Assembly (NCBI GenBank): GCA_014529385.2
Contig: CM043944.1
Span: 58,766,268 to 58,830,267 of the forward strand
DNA: 64,000 bases
DNA from: Adiantum capillus-veneris
Taxonomy: Eukaryota > Streptophyta > Polypodiopsida > Polypodiales > Pteridaceae
Reading direction: 5' to 3'
Below, in pieces: positions 47,283-59,082 of this stretch (its first letter is position 1; every line of letters starts with the position of its first letter). Under the pieces are notes generated by a model. That model had not been told where the DNA came from. It saw only the letters and a list, made by a program, of their open reading frames with translations, and did no database searches. The position numbers and the translations under genes were made by a program.

Positions 47283-50200
47283 ATGTCCAACATGAAAGTA
47301 ACAATAACTTGGAAGGTTGGTGGTCAGATAGTCAACCGCGACATTCAGTTGAAGGGAAACTCATTGTTGCTTAGTGCTTACTATTTGCAGAGTTTGTTGC
47401 CTCCAACTTGCCATTTTCAGTCACTATCTGCTCTTATTGAAAGTGATTGTGGCCTAACAAAAGTCTTGCTGCAACCAAAGTGGGATATAGAAGGTCATCA
47501 TCATTTCTTAATAGATGGTTCTTTTTCGAGCTTTTTTGAGATGCTTCATTCAAACACATTTATACAGGTATCTGACAATGAGAAAGGAAATGACAAAGAG
47601 ATATCTGAAGATGTTTTAAGCATTGTGCATCTTGAAAGTAGTGGTGACGATATAGGACAGCTCAAAACTCAGTCAATCTTCATTTGGATCCAAAAAAATC
47701 CAGGGGCAAAAAAGTTAAATGATCTGTTAACATTATGTGGAGCTACTTTGCAAGTTGCTGAACTTCCACAACATTATGATGGAAATTTGTGTTTTGAGTT
47801 ACCTGCGACTCGGGATAAAACAAAACGAATGACAGGGATGGAACAACGCTTTGATGGTCACTTGTGGACTCGCCCATCTGTGACAACCATGGCAATAGCA
47901 TGCACAATTCTTCTAAGCCACTGTTTGGGATTCATGCAGTGTAATTATTCAACGTGTCCTCATTATATTAAGGAACAAGAATTCAATAGTAGAGATTTTC
48001 ATGGATATTTGGACAGAAAGGTGAAAAAGGACTACCTTGCAATGGAAGAGAATACAACAATAACTTGTCATTATTGTCAGAAGGTTGTTACTTGTGTTGC
48101 TGCTTGTCCCTGCAAAATCTATTATGTTTTGCCTAGAGATGGTACAATGTCGCGACTGGCAATACATGTTGGTAAACATTTTCATAATGTTAAGGCAGGA
48201 ACCTCTAAGGCTGCTATTTCAAGAGTGCGGAAACTGGTAGGTGCAGTACTAAAAATAGAAAAGGGTGGCCTAAGAAAAATTCAAATGTTGGTGGCTCAAC
48301 AACTTGTTCTTCACTCCTTGATTGGTGAGGAAGCTGAAGCTACATCCGATGTACAATTCAATGATTTTTTGGAAGAAATGATGCGACTGGTTCAAACCAA
48401 AGGGTAAGAAAACTCAATTTGGTTCCTTGAATTTGTTAATTTTTTAACTATTATAAATTTAGCCTTCTTGTAATGCATCGTGTAGGTTTTCTTCAATTGT
48501 TTCAAAGGAGAGAAAGAGTCAAGGTGTTGTTATTGGGGATGGATATGATAATATTTTATTGCTTCAAAAAAAGTGCATGTTTCCTTTTTTTCATGGGAGT
48601 AGATTTCCTGGACAGGGTGAAGAGGATGACAAGTGCTTCCTATTTAAAATGTCCACTAAAGGATCAGGTTCTGGGATTGATCTAGTAAATCGGATGAAAA
48701 GAACTGAAACTAGTGACTTGAGAAATGCGTGGGTACATTTTGATTTTACCCATAGAATAGATGGATGGGCAACAATGTCATGCTCAGTTTATGATCCAAG
48801 GTAATCTTTAAGTATTTAAATATCTCGTATTTTTTTATCATTAAATAAAATAAGATGTGTGAAAATGTTTATGTTGAATATCTTGCAGCATACGATCACT
48901 AAAAATAATTGCTATATGTGAAACTAAAGAGGAGGATGCAAAGACTCAAGTTATTTTTTGGGAGAGCCTTAATTCAACAATGGAAAAGTACGGACATGGT
49001 GCAGCTGACTTTGCAGGTTTTATGTCTGATGAAGCTGGTGCAAATTGGAATGCTATTCGAACAATCTTCAATGGCGGGCCAGATAATATCATGGAGGGAC
49101 GTGAACGATCATGCCTATTTCATTGGGAGCAGAGTCTCCATAAATATGCTAAAAAGTGGATACCTCAACATCTAACAAATCAACACATTGATATGTGTGA
49201 GGACAGGAGAGCTTGTAAGACCATTGTGCTTGCATCTCAAAAGGCGCTTTCAATTCAAAAGTGGTGGAGACAACATCTATCTACAGAGAGCATCACAAGA
49301 GTGAGCAGATGGTTTAAATGGTGGGAGCAACGAATTTCACACTGGGGAGGAATTGGAACAGATGTAAGTACCTTTATGACAATCTATATTTTTAGAAAAA
49401 TTTCTTTTCATACATGAAATTTATAAATTTTAATTCATGTTTTTTTGCATTTCATAGGGTGGTCTAAGTTCGTGGGAGCGGGCACAAATTCCCAATGTTA
49501 ATTTATCAGAAAGTGTACATGCCAGTTGGTTAACAGGTGAAGGTGGAAAGGGAAAAATATCCTTGTATGATGCATGTGTAACAGATGTTATAAACTCATA
49601 TATTCAATGTGCAAAGCGTTTGGGATATAGTAGTGGGCGTTATATAAGAATGGGTCCCACAATGGAGACCTTGCTTTCTCGAGTTGAATCTCAGCAAACT
49701 CCAACTCCAACCAACCTGGCCCATCTATTACACGAGGCTGTTGCAAGGACTCCCATGTATGCGCAGCCAATTTTGCATGGAGACAAAGAAACAGTACAAC
49801 GCAAAAAGAGGGGCACAACAGGAACAAGTAGCTCCCATCGGCCGGAATATGTCATGGAATCTAAGCAACGAAACCATCGCGGTCGACCAAAAAAAAATCA
49901 AGTTTGATACCCAAGGACCAGGTATTTCTAACATTCCGCTGCAAATTAGTGACAGTGATGATGATATTGGATCTCAAAAAGAAACAACCACACCTTTGTC
50001 ATCTAAAACAAACAATGTGTTTGAGAGTGATGTGCCATGCACTCAGTGAGCCCTCAAGAGAATGCCCATTCAAAGTCAAAGAAAAGGTTTTGGAACAGTA
50101 GGGAGAAAAAATTGTGACAATATCTTGCATAGTCGCTCAATTGGTCTTGTTGCTCCATGTATATGGTCCAAAAGAATGTTCAAGGGTAAAACAATCGAGC

Positions 50201-50787
50201 AATGGTTATGGTTTTGTAATCATGATATTTTGCATACCCAATCAATCAAAAGACAAGTCAAAGATTTACCTCCTGCTCTAAATGTTTGGCCAGTAGCAAG
50301 AGGGACAGATATCTCCACACAGGAACTTGCCGCGCTGAATCAGAGTGGATTTCGGACAGAGAATTCAATGGTAAATCCATAACCTCTTGCTGGCGACTGC
50401 AAAGAAGGTGGTGGCAGCTCGAGGAAGAAAAAGTGGAGGCATGGAATCTCGAAAGAGGCCATGAAGAAATTGGAAGCATGTAATAGTATGACAATTATAT
50501 TTTTGGATGAAGTGAAAAGGTCTCAAGAGCATGTAATTTTCCGAGTTCTCACTGAAAATAGTTATGAGATTCATATAAAACAGAGTCCAGCATGCACGTG
50601 TCCGGATTTTCAGAAGCGAGAGAATACCAACAAATCCTTTTTGGCATGCAAACATATGTACTATGTGTACACAAAAGTGCTCGGACTTGAACCTAAGGAG
50701 CACATGATTATTCATCAACCAACCCTCTCACCAATGGACATCGCTTTTATTCTTGGACAACCAAGGATGCTTTCTCCCTCCATTTAA
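47283..50787 (+). pseudogene. MULE-type transposase with SWIM finger, decayed
   Basis: Four exons: 47283-48403, 48486-48800, 48889-49373 and 49458-50787, with GT-AG borders and matching phases. The N-terminal part is unrecognised, with a Cys-rich patch (CHYCQKVVTCVAACPC). The DDE-like region has WVHFDFTHRIDGW, FMSDEAGANWNAI and CLFHWEQSL, resembling the first and second Asp and the C-x2-H motif of Mutator transposases. An AT-hook-like RGRPKK follows, and last a SWIM finger CTCPDF...CKH (about 50590-50655). Lesions: a one-base shift in the 8-A run at about 49890, TGA at about 50048, and TAA at about 50380, with the same frame resuming. It may be the mobilising enzyme of a nearby unit, but this copy is dead. 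Confidence 0.65.
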
Positions 50788-51323
50788 TTACAACTGGTTT
50801 GGTATGCTTCTTTCACTCAACTAGAATATTGATCTATGATATGAAAGTGTTTTTCTGTATTTATTTTGGTTTATTATACTTGTGATTATTTATCTTGAAA
50901 AAACATTGTTTATGCAGCAAAGGATTTCAAATTTCAAGCAAAAGATATGAAGCATCTTGCAAGCTATTTGGGAGCAAATTACTTGCCTTTTAGAGTGACC
51001 ATTACATTTATGGCGACTATCCTTTTTTGTACTCTAATTTTGATCTTATCCTGTGGTAGTTTTGCGAATGTACTTACATCCTCAAACTTATGTTGTTTCA
51101 AAAAGCAATTTCTTGGGAAAAATAGTATTGTCTCTATCTGGCATTATTTTTGACTTCATCACATTTATATATGTTGTGGATTATATTTAACTCTGAAATT
51201 AGTGTTGTCTCTATTCTGCATGATTTTTTACTTTATCGCATGTTTATATGCTGTGGATTATTTGACTCTGATCACATGCGTTACGAGCATATTTGTTTAC
51301 ATTTTTTCCGTCGGTATGCCCTC

Positions 51324-51382
<59 letters not shown>

Positions 51383-51780
51383 ACGTAGTGATATACAACT
51401 CTATGATTTTACTTTCTCTCTCTAGAAGAGAAGTCACTCTCTCTCTCTCTCTCTCAAGGATTTATGATCTCTTCTTCCAATGGTAACTCGCATAAATACT
51501 ATCTCTCTAGAATTTATACTTTCTCTCTCCGTCAACCACACATATATGGAGTCTTATGACGATTGAAAATTACATTAAATAGATACTTTATGCTATGACA
51601 CATATTTGGTTAAAAAAACTCTAAAGATCGCTAAAATTGTCAAAAAAACTTGAAATGAAAAACTCGCAAATGTTAAATCCCCTTAAGGACTGAGGGTCCA
51701 ACGAGGTGTGAGAGAAGAAAATATGAAAACCTGAAGAGGGGTGGGTAAGGGGGAAGCTGGTTTGAGAGTTTGAAACTCCT
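50788..51780. other. No gene; CT microsatellites
   Basis: AT-rich sequence with (CT)n at about 51331-51376 and 51436-51455. The frames across it give LSLS-type artefacts. Confidence 0.7.
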
Positions 51781-52483
51781 AGATAATGTCTTTACCTCCT
51801 CGGTAAACTGCAAATTTTTATGTCGCACGCACTTCTCGCATCTTTTGTAATTCTATCTTCTTTTGTTTGAGTTGGACGAGTGTAAGGTCTTCTCCAAACC
51901 AAATTTTAATGTCCTTGAGAAGCCTCGATTGCTTAAGGAGTTTGATTCGGTCCGCCTTGGTCTTGAAAGTAAGGATTGCATGGTTGGTGCGATGCTTGTG
52001 TGTAAGAGAGGTAATTGTTGTTAGATCTCATTGTATCATGTGGGTTGTCATTTGGATGCGAGTAAGGGACTCGAGGAACTTGAGGTCCCCTCCCCTTTCC
52101 AATCGCTTGGAAGCAGCCAATGCAAACATTGAGGGAAATATCCTCTTGACTTTGTCATTCCTGTAGCATGGATGCCAAAGAGCTTCAACTTTGTTAGAGA
52201 TGACCTCTTGCACTTGATCCTTGACAACCTTTGTAAGGGTGGTTTCTACATCTACCTTTCTTTTGTTGAGCTTGGCTTCCATCTTCTCTATCTCTTCCTT
52301 CTTGTCTTTCTCCATTGTGGTGAGCCGAATCTCGATGGCAGCGATTCTCTGTTTTAGCTCATCGTTCTCCTGGTAGAGCCTTTCAACTTCACTTTTGAGG
52401 TGAGTAGTGCTGTCTAGCTTTGAGCGTGGTGCCACAACCCCTGCGAAGGTGAGTTTGTTGTCGAACAAAGCCCTAGTATCCAT
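51780..52483 (-). pseudogene. Coiled-coil ORF resembling LINE ORF1 / RNA-binding retroelement protein
   Basis: Starts MDTRALFDNKLTFAGV at 52483. Residues 30-95 form a strong coiled coil (LKSEVERLYQENDELKQRI; many Lys/Glu heptads). After an in-frame TGA at 52028 the frame continues with HAILTFKTKADRIKLLKQ, IKIWFGEDLTLVQLKQKK and KFAVYRGGKDII, which recalls the RRM and C-terminal domain of L1-type ORF1 proteins (eDLT pattern). Further stops at about 51818 and 51783. No RT follows. Assignment by pattern only. Confidence 0.45.
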
Positions 52484-52749
52484 GCTGATGTGTTTATGGC
52501 TTCTTATGGTGTGACTCGAGGCTGATGTTAGAGCTTGAGGCTCACTTTGGGGCCAATCTGTGAATCATTTTGAGGCTAGCAGACAGTCGCCCACCGATCA
52601 GCTCAGTGTTGGAGAGTGGGGACAAGGAATCTCACTTCCACATTGAGGCTAGAGAGTAGGAGCCCGATAGTCGCAAAGTAAGAGGCCGATCGCCGCAGGC
52701 ACACGAGGAGGCCAAGAGTTGCAACAGTGATGAAGGGAATGGCCGGCTG

Positions 52750-54329
52750 TGTTGAAGATGATGAAACAGGAAACAGAAGGAAGACAACAACTCATAGTAG
52801 GAAGAAGATGGAGAAGGAGAAGACACAGAGCTTGTGTACGAGATCTGTGTAGTTTATCTCTCTGTATTAGAATAATAGTGTATACAAACTCAAAGCTACA
52901 AAGATTATATGAAACCCTAAGAGATAAGGTGTCCTTTCACACCAGATGTCCAGGGGGAAAAACCCAGTGGGAGAAAAGTGCCCCTGGTGAAGCGCGTATA
53001 CACACTAACACTACTACATGTCTACAAATCCCCCCTGTAGTGACAGTGTGAATCCGTACAAGGTAGCAGATCATCATGTGTATGAGAGTAAGCCCAAAGC
53101 TTTTCGGAAAGCTTCAAACTTTTCTCGTGATAACGCCTTCATAAATAGATCTGCAATGTTATCCTATGTAGGACAGTAAGTTAGTGTGATCTCCCCTGCA
53201 TGTAGCCTTTCCCTGATTTTTGTAAGATGCTCGACAATATCGTCACCTTCGTCCATCTGTATTTTGTCAAGTTGTTTCTTCAAAAACTCTATTCTGGCAG
53301 CGTTTCTTCCTCCAAACATAGCTTGCACAGTGTTCCAAGCATCCTCAGAAGTTCTGCAAGATCTGATATGTGGTGTGATTTTCCTCTTTATGGTTAAGGC
53401 AATCATAGCCATAGCTTGTGCATCTTTAGTATCCCATCTCTTTTGCTCTAGAGTGACTTGTGAGGGTCCTGCACCAGCAACTGCACCATGACCAGGCGCT
53501 GCAGGTGCAATGCTACCTGGATGAACTTCATCTCCAAATACATAATCCCACAATCCTTTACCAACCAAAACATTTTTGGCCATAAAAGACCAAAGAGAAT
53601 AGTAAACGCAGATGTAAATGCACCAAAAATCTCTTTCTCCGTAGATTGAGCCATACTGTGGATGCACACAAGAGAGCAAAAGAACCTCCAAGAGATTCAC
53701 AAATCTCCTCTCCAATCCAAGCAAAACTCTACACAAAATCTCAGCACAAAGCTAAGACAAGCTGCTTCCCAAAAGAACTGTTTACCTGAAGAAAATCTGT
53801 CAAAAAGCACACCCTCTTGATCTAAACGCCTCCGAAAAGTAACTTCTACTACATTGCTCAGAACAAAATTCTGAGGGCTCGAACGGCTTCGGAAGGGGGG
53901 TAAATCCCCAGGTCGCCCTTTAGAATACTCCCGGAACGTCGAGGATGCTCCCACGAGCAAATTTTCCGAAAATTTCCTAAAAACTGCGATTGCGCGCGCG
54001 GACGCGAAAACGCAAGTAGAGGCTCTGGAAATCACCTTGCACTGATACCAATTGTTGAAGATGATGAAACAGGAAACAGAAGGAAGACAACAACTCAGAG
54101 TAGGAAGAAGATGGAGAAGGAGAATACATAGAGCTTGTGTACGAGATCTCTGTAGTCTATCTCTCTGTATTAGAATAATAGTGTATACAAACTCAGAGCT
54201 ACAAAGCTTATATGAAACCCTAAGAGATAAGGTGTCCTTTCACACCAGATGTCCAGGGGGAAAAACCTAGTGGGAGAAAAGTGCCCCTGGTGAAGCGAGT
54301 ATACACACTAACACTACTACATGTCTACA
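52750..54329 (-). mobile_element. Deleted, non-autonomous Ty1/copia element copia-2
   Basis: LTRs of 277 bp at 52750-53026 and 54053-54329 (TGTTGAAG...GTCTACA) with about ten differences. The target duplication GGCTG lies at 52745-52749 and 54330-54334. The primer site next to the right LTR reads TTGGTATCAGTGC on minus. Only part of gag and the last codons of RNase H remain. Its leader is like that of copia-1. Confidence 0.93.
53030..53720 (-). pseudogene. Copia-2 gag joined to the RNase H tail
   Basis: The gag part has WSFMAKNVLVGKGLWDYVFG and a UBN2-like helix region (AWNTVQAMFGGRNAARIEFL, KKQLDKIQMDEGDDIVEH). It then passes directly, through TYCPT and a TAG, to DNIADLFMKALSREKFEAFR, the normal C-terminal end of copia RNase H. 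Everything between (knuckle, protease, integrase, RT) is deleted. A second frame (MAQSTEKEIFGAFTSAF) shows the true gag start with an early frameshift. Confidence 0.85.
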
Positions 54330-54429
54330 GGCTGGGTAGGGGTTGTGCGTTTGGGTGGGGCAAGGCAACTTTGTAGGTTTAGTGTCTTACGAGGCCCCAA
54401 CTTTGTAGGTTTAATGTATTATAGGACCC

Positions 54430-55280
54430 AAGATTTTTCATGTGGACAAATTGAATTTGTTTAGCTTGAATGTACTAGAGAGATGAGATTGAGATAGAGA
54501 AAGAGAGATGAAGGCAAGGCAAGGAAAGCTCTATAGGTTCGATGTATGCCATTTGTGTCTCACAACACCCAAACATTTGCCCTTGTGGGTAAAACCTATC
54601 AATCCAAAGCTAGGCCATCAATCTCTTGTTTGTCATGCATCGTTTAAAGATTTGTGCATGTGGATAAAAGTCAACTAGAGCATTGAACTGTTTTGGAAAC
54701 TATTGCCAATGAGAGTGAGAGACATTAAGGCAAGTGGGCCTCAAGATTTTTCGTGGGTGTAATTATTTTAAAATGCCTCTAGATTTTTCAAGGTGGACAA
54801 AACCTAAAACCTTGAAAACTGGGTCTTCAACTTCTTGCTAGCTATGGGGCCTAACAAAGAGAGAGGGAGATATAGAGCGAGAGAGAGAAAATAAAGTATG
54901 TGATCCTCTAGATTTTGTACTTGTAAAATGCTTATCTTAACTCATCTCTAGATATGTTCAGGTGCATAAAACATAAAACCTTGAAACTAGATCATCAACT
55001 TCTTGCCAACTATGGCCTATTGCTAAGAGAGAGCAAGGGAGGAATGAGAGAGCCATGTAGGTATGGTACAAATGAACTTGTGTTTTGCGAGGTTTTAACA
55101 TTTCTTTAGGTGGACAAAACATAAAATTTTCAAACTAGGTCATCCATGTCTATTGAGGTTTTATCAACTGCGATCAACTAGAGTTTGTCTTCAAAGGCCT
55201 CTAGATTTGTCCATGTGGACAAATCTCAAAAACCTAGGACCCAAAGCTAGCTCATGGAGGTTTTGCAAACCACCATCAAC
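54430..55280. repeat. Degenerate tandem repeats of about 170 bp
   Basis: Variants of CTCTAGATTTGTCCATGTGG, ACAAAACCTAAAACCTTGAA, ACTAGGTCATCAACTTCTTG and GCCAACTATGG recur about five times. No ORF. Short GA runs lie within. Confidence 0.65.
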
Positions 55281-55659
55281 CATGGAGGTTTTGCAAGAGA
55301 TATATTTTGAAGAAGAGTGACATTGAACCAGTGCTAAAAAAATGCAGATTTAGTCGAATCGTGCTTCCTATTTTTCAAAATCACCTGTAAAAGTATTTTT
55401 TCAAAGTATCAAAACCTACAAAGTTAGGAAGTTTTAGTGTACTTTTTGGCAAAATAGCTTCAAATTTCTCAAAGAACCTCCAAATTCTCACTTGTAAGTT
55501 TTTAAAAACAAAAACTATTTTGACCACTCCATTGAACTTAATGACAATTTTAAGACTCTACCAAAATCTACCAAAAGAAAATGCAGAAGCCTCAAATGTA
55601 TGTAAGGCTTGTCCTACAAACTCAAGATTTGACCAAGCGGCAAAACCTTACGATCTTGC

Positions 55660-55661
<2 letters not shown>

Positions 55662-55749
<88 letters not shown>
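55662..55749. repeat. (GA)n microsatellite
   Basis: About 44 GA units. The sequence between 55750 and 56180 has no gene. Confidence 0.95.
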
Positions 55750-55752
<3 letters not shown>

Positions 55753-56180
55753 AGAAGAGAGTTTTAATGTCGTAGGAAACTATCCCAAGAGACCTTAAAG
55801 ATCTAGCCCGCCGAGTAGAAAGAGAGAGAGAGAGATTGACCTTTTATAACAGTGGATCAAAGGGTAGCCATGAATTCATGAGCCTTTCACGACATATCTA
55901 AAAGTCTGTCCAAACTGCTGCAACCATGCTGCCAAGTAGCACCAGCATCCATGACTCGTGAGCAAGAAGCATCACAACCATTAGGAAATTTTGGAGGTCA
56001 TTTGGAGGGCCTTCTAAGAAAATGTATTTTTTGCACTCTCTCTCTATAGAAAAAATGGCAAATAATAGAGGTGGGTCTTTCATGGTAAAAGTTCAAAAAG
56101 TGTACTTTAAGTAGATTCCTTACTCTTCTAAACATTTGTTCGTAATGATTGAGGGATAATCTTCTTTTCAACTGCATTGA

Positions 56181-59019
56181 ATGAACCTCGTCAATATGGA
56201 GGGAATGAGGCTAACATGGAGGGACGAAGGCGCAGCCGCTATTCACTTTCCATTAAACCTGCACATTTGGCTAATGGTGCACTCCTCAAATGGCACAAAT
56301 GTTACGCAGAAACGAGCCAAATATCACCTTCACATTGATTTGGACAATGAGTACCAACCATTGATTAAGCGTAGTAAAACAAACACACATATACCTCTCA
56401 CATCCATAGACACGCTCAGAGCTCAGGGAGCTAAACACATAGATATCTGGACGAGAGGCTCTCTCTACCCTAAGAATCCAATGACTAATGCGTCTCCACC
56501 GTTTGTCAATCCTACAAGCTTATTGACCTTTGCTGGTGATGGAGAAAAGGGCCTTCTGGGTTATTGTAAATCTCTTACAAGGAAAGTTGAAACTTATAAG
56601 GGCATTCTCCAAGCTCAACAATGTGAGATTGTTCGTCTTTCACATTTACATTCTATAGATCAGGTTACCATTTTGCAACACAAAATAGAGGTACAGGATC
56701 TGAAAGGAAAGGTACGAAGTTGTCAAATGAAGGACACCATCTTGGGTGGTCGTATCCGAAAGAAGAAATTGCGCAATCTTGAAACATTACAGGTTGCATC
56801 CGGAGGTCTCAAGAAAAGAATCGGAGCATTAAGGTGATGCTTCTTGGTTGGCTACATTGTCTTAGTTAACTAATCTTTTTGTTTTTTCTTGTTATGCTTT
56901 GTTTTCATGTGCCTAAATAGTGTTAGTGAAGTAAATTTTCTGTTATTTACTTATGCATTGTCTTCATGTAGAGATTCAATCTATCCTGACAAGGAAAACA
57001 TTGACCCCAAAGACAATATAGGAAAGAGAATGAAGCCACTTATAAGTAGAAGCCTGGCAACAGATATAGTACATGACAAGAAGTTTAAGGTCCTACAACG
57101 AACTGTAGTGGACCGCTTTATTTCAGAGAACTCAGTGCCTGCAAAAGAGATACAAGGCACACTTGATTCACTTGGTGTAACTAAAAGAGGATATTCGGCT
57201 ATACAAAAATCTGTCTCATCCATCTTTGTTAAGAAGGGTATAAAATCCAAACTTTTACCATCAGCCTCAAGTGTTTGGAAAAAGAGGCTTCAGCTTAACG
57301 AGGCACAGGGAGACTATCTTGGACAACCCTTTCATATTAAAGCAACTTACAGTGGCCATGGAGCAAACATGGCAAATGATGAGTTCAATAATATTTTTAT
57401 GGACCTGCAGATGTTACAAAAGAGAATGGTGGAGTTTTACAACATCACATTTGAAGAGTCACGAGGGGTATTACATTTTGTGTTAAAACTGGATGAGTGT
57501 GAGCTTGTTAAAGAGAAAAAGCTAGAGCGTGTTACTACTACTTTAATGAATAGAGCCCTCTCAAAGTGTCCCAGTGATGATCCTTTGTATTTTAGTGTTC
57601 AATCAGAATCTAACATATGGTGGCTTGGTGCGTTTGAGGTAAGTGAGATTCTCAGGTAAGCTCAAATGTTCACATCTACTTAAGTCTCATTTATTTTGTG
57701 TTGCAGGTAAAGAAAGAAGATCATGAGATGGGTGTTCCATCAAACTAATATTCCGGAGGTGATTGATCGATAGACTAACCAGGGAGAGGTACTACGTCTA
57801 GATGGAAGGGGAGACTTTCAAGTTCAGTGGCATCTTGCAGGTGAACTCAAAACATTAAAGTGCATGTATAATTGTGGAATGGGTGCAATGGCAAAGTCGC
57901 CGTGTTTGTTCTGCATGGAGCCCAGGTCATGGACCCAAAGTGGTGGAGAAAAGCTCCAACATGTCACATTGAGGACCCTGCTTTTCGACCAGTTTTGAAA
58001 ATACCACTTGTGAATGTCCACATCTATACAATGCATGCCCTTTGTAGAATTGTGGATAAATTGGTCTACTTATATATCGGGTTTTCTTGGAAAATTAAGA
58101 ACTCAGCAGAGCGACAAGTAGCCCTGCAGTGCTAAGAATTGGTACTGTCGGATATGGGGCTTCATGGTGGCAATGTGAAAATCCAGCGGGATGAAAAGAG
58201 ATCAACTGCTGAGAAGGATGTCCCATGCAAACCATCCATCGGTGGGGTGAAGGCACGGAGGTTTTTATCTAAACCCCAAGGAATACGAGATCCGAAGCTA
58301 ACAAAACATGGAAAAATATATAACACATCTTATGTTAGCAAGGTAGAGTATCAGAGCTGGAAAAAGCTACATGTTGCAGTCAAAGACCAAGAACCAACTA
58401 CTCGTAACGCGAAGGCTGAGGTTTGGCGATCAATAGACATCCTATTTTTTATGTGCGACAAAGATGACTGGTCACAAGGTGATATGAACAAGTTCAAGGA
58501 GAATCTCAACCTTCTCAAAAAATCATTCAAGACAGTATGGACAGACACCCAGATTACTCACTACATGGTATTATGGTGTATTTGATTCTCTTTTATATGA
58601 AACTATGTGAGTGTAAAACATTCTAACTAATCTGTTTTCATATCGAGCACATCATTTTCAATCATTTACCATATTTTATACAAAAGTATGGGAACCTGGC
58701 AATATGGAATACCCAAGGGATGGAAAAGTCTCATTACATAGCGAGAAATGCTTATTTTAGGCACACACGACATGGTGGATCTCGAATCAAGGCTAACAGT
58801 TTGAGAGAACTATTTGAATGGTTCTATCGTAGAATCATTCATCGAATGCAGGCAAAAGAAGTCTTGGCCTCTTCAACAACAGCACAAGACATCAGACATT
58901 TACAACAACAAAAAGTTAAAAGATCAATGGCATACAACAACTCCGGTGCTCGTGAAAGTCAACGAAGGTGGAGAGAGACAATGGTGTATGTGAACCACAG
59001 GTGGAGAAAGATACTCTGA
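56181..59019 (+). pseudogene. Unrecognised multi-exon gene, transposon-like, decayed
   Basis: Exons: 56181-56833 (ATG at 56181), 56972-57638, then from 57717, and a last part at about 58690-59019 after a gap. Visible patterns: an N-terminal coiled-coil part (QQCEIVRLSHLHSIDQVTIL); KVLQRTVVDRFISEN; QWHLAGELKTLKCMYNCG followed by CLFC (possible zinc-binding C-x2-C); NVHIYTMHALCRIVDKL; and GMEKSHYIARNAYFRHTRHGG near the end. Lesions: shifts at about 57733 and 57945, TAG at about 57772, TAA at 58133. Highly patterned late motifs and decay suggest a transposase-like gene, but I do not recognise the superfamily. Confidence 0.5.
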
Positions 59020-59082
59020 GTGGATGACATCGTACAAAATTTTTGTAGTACATGATATTATACAATTGCTACTTGAAGTGTA

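Noticed and set aside
50375-50450. Intron removing the TAA at 50380 of the transposase gene
   Set aside because: The candidate GT-AG span is about 40 nt and joining it gives a frame that soon stops, whereas the same frame before and after the TAA leads directly to the SWIM finger.
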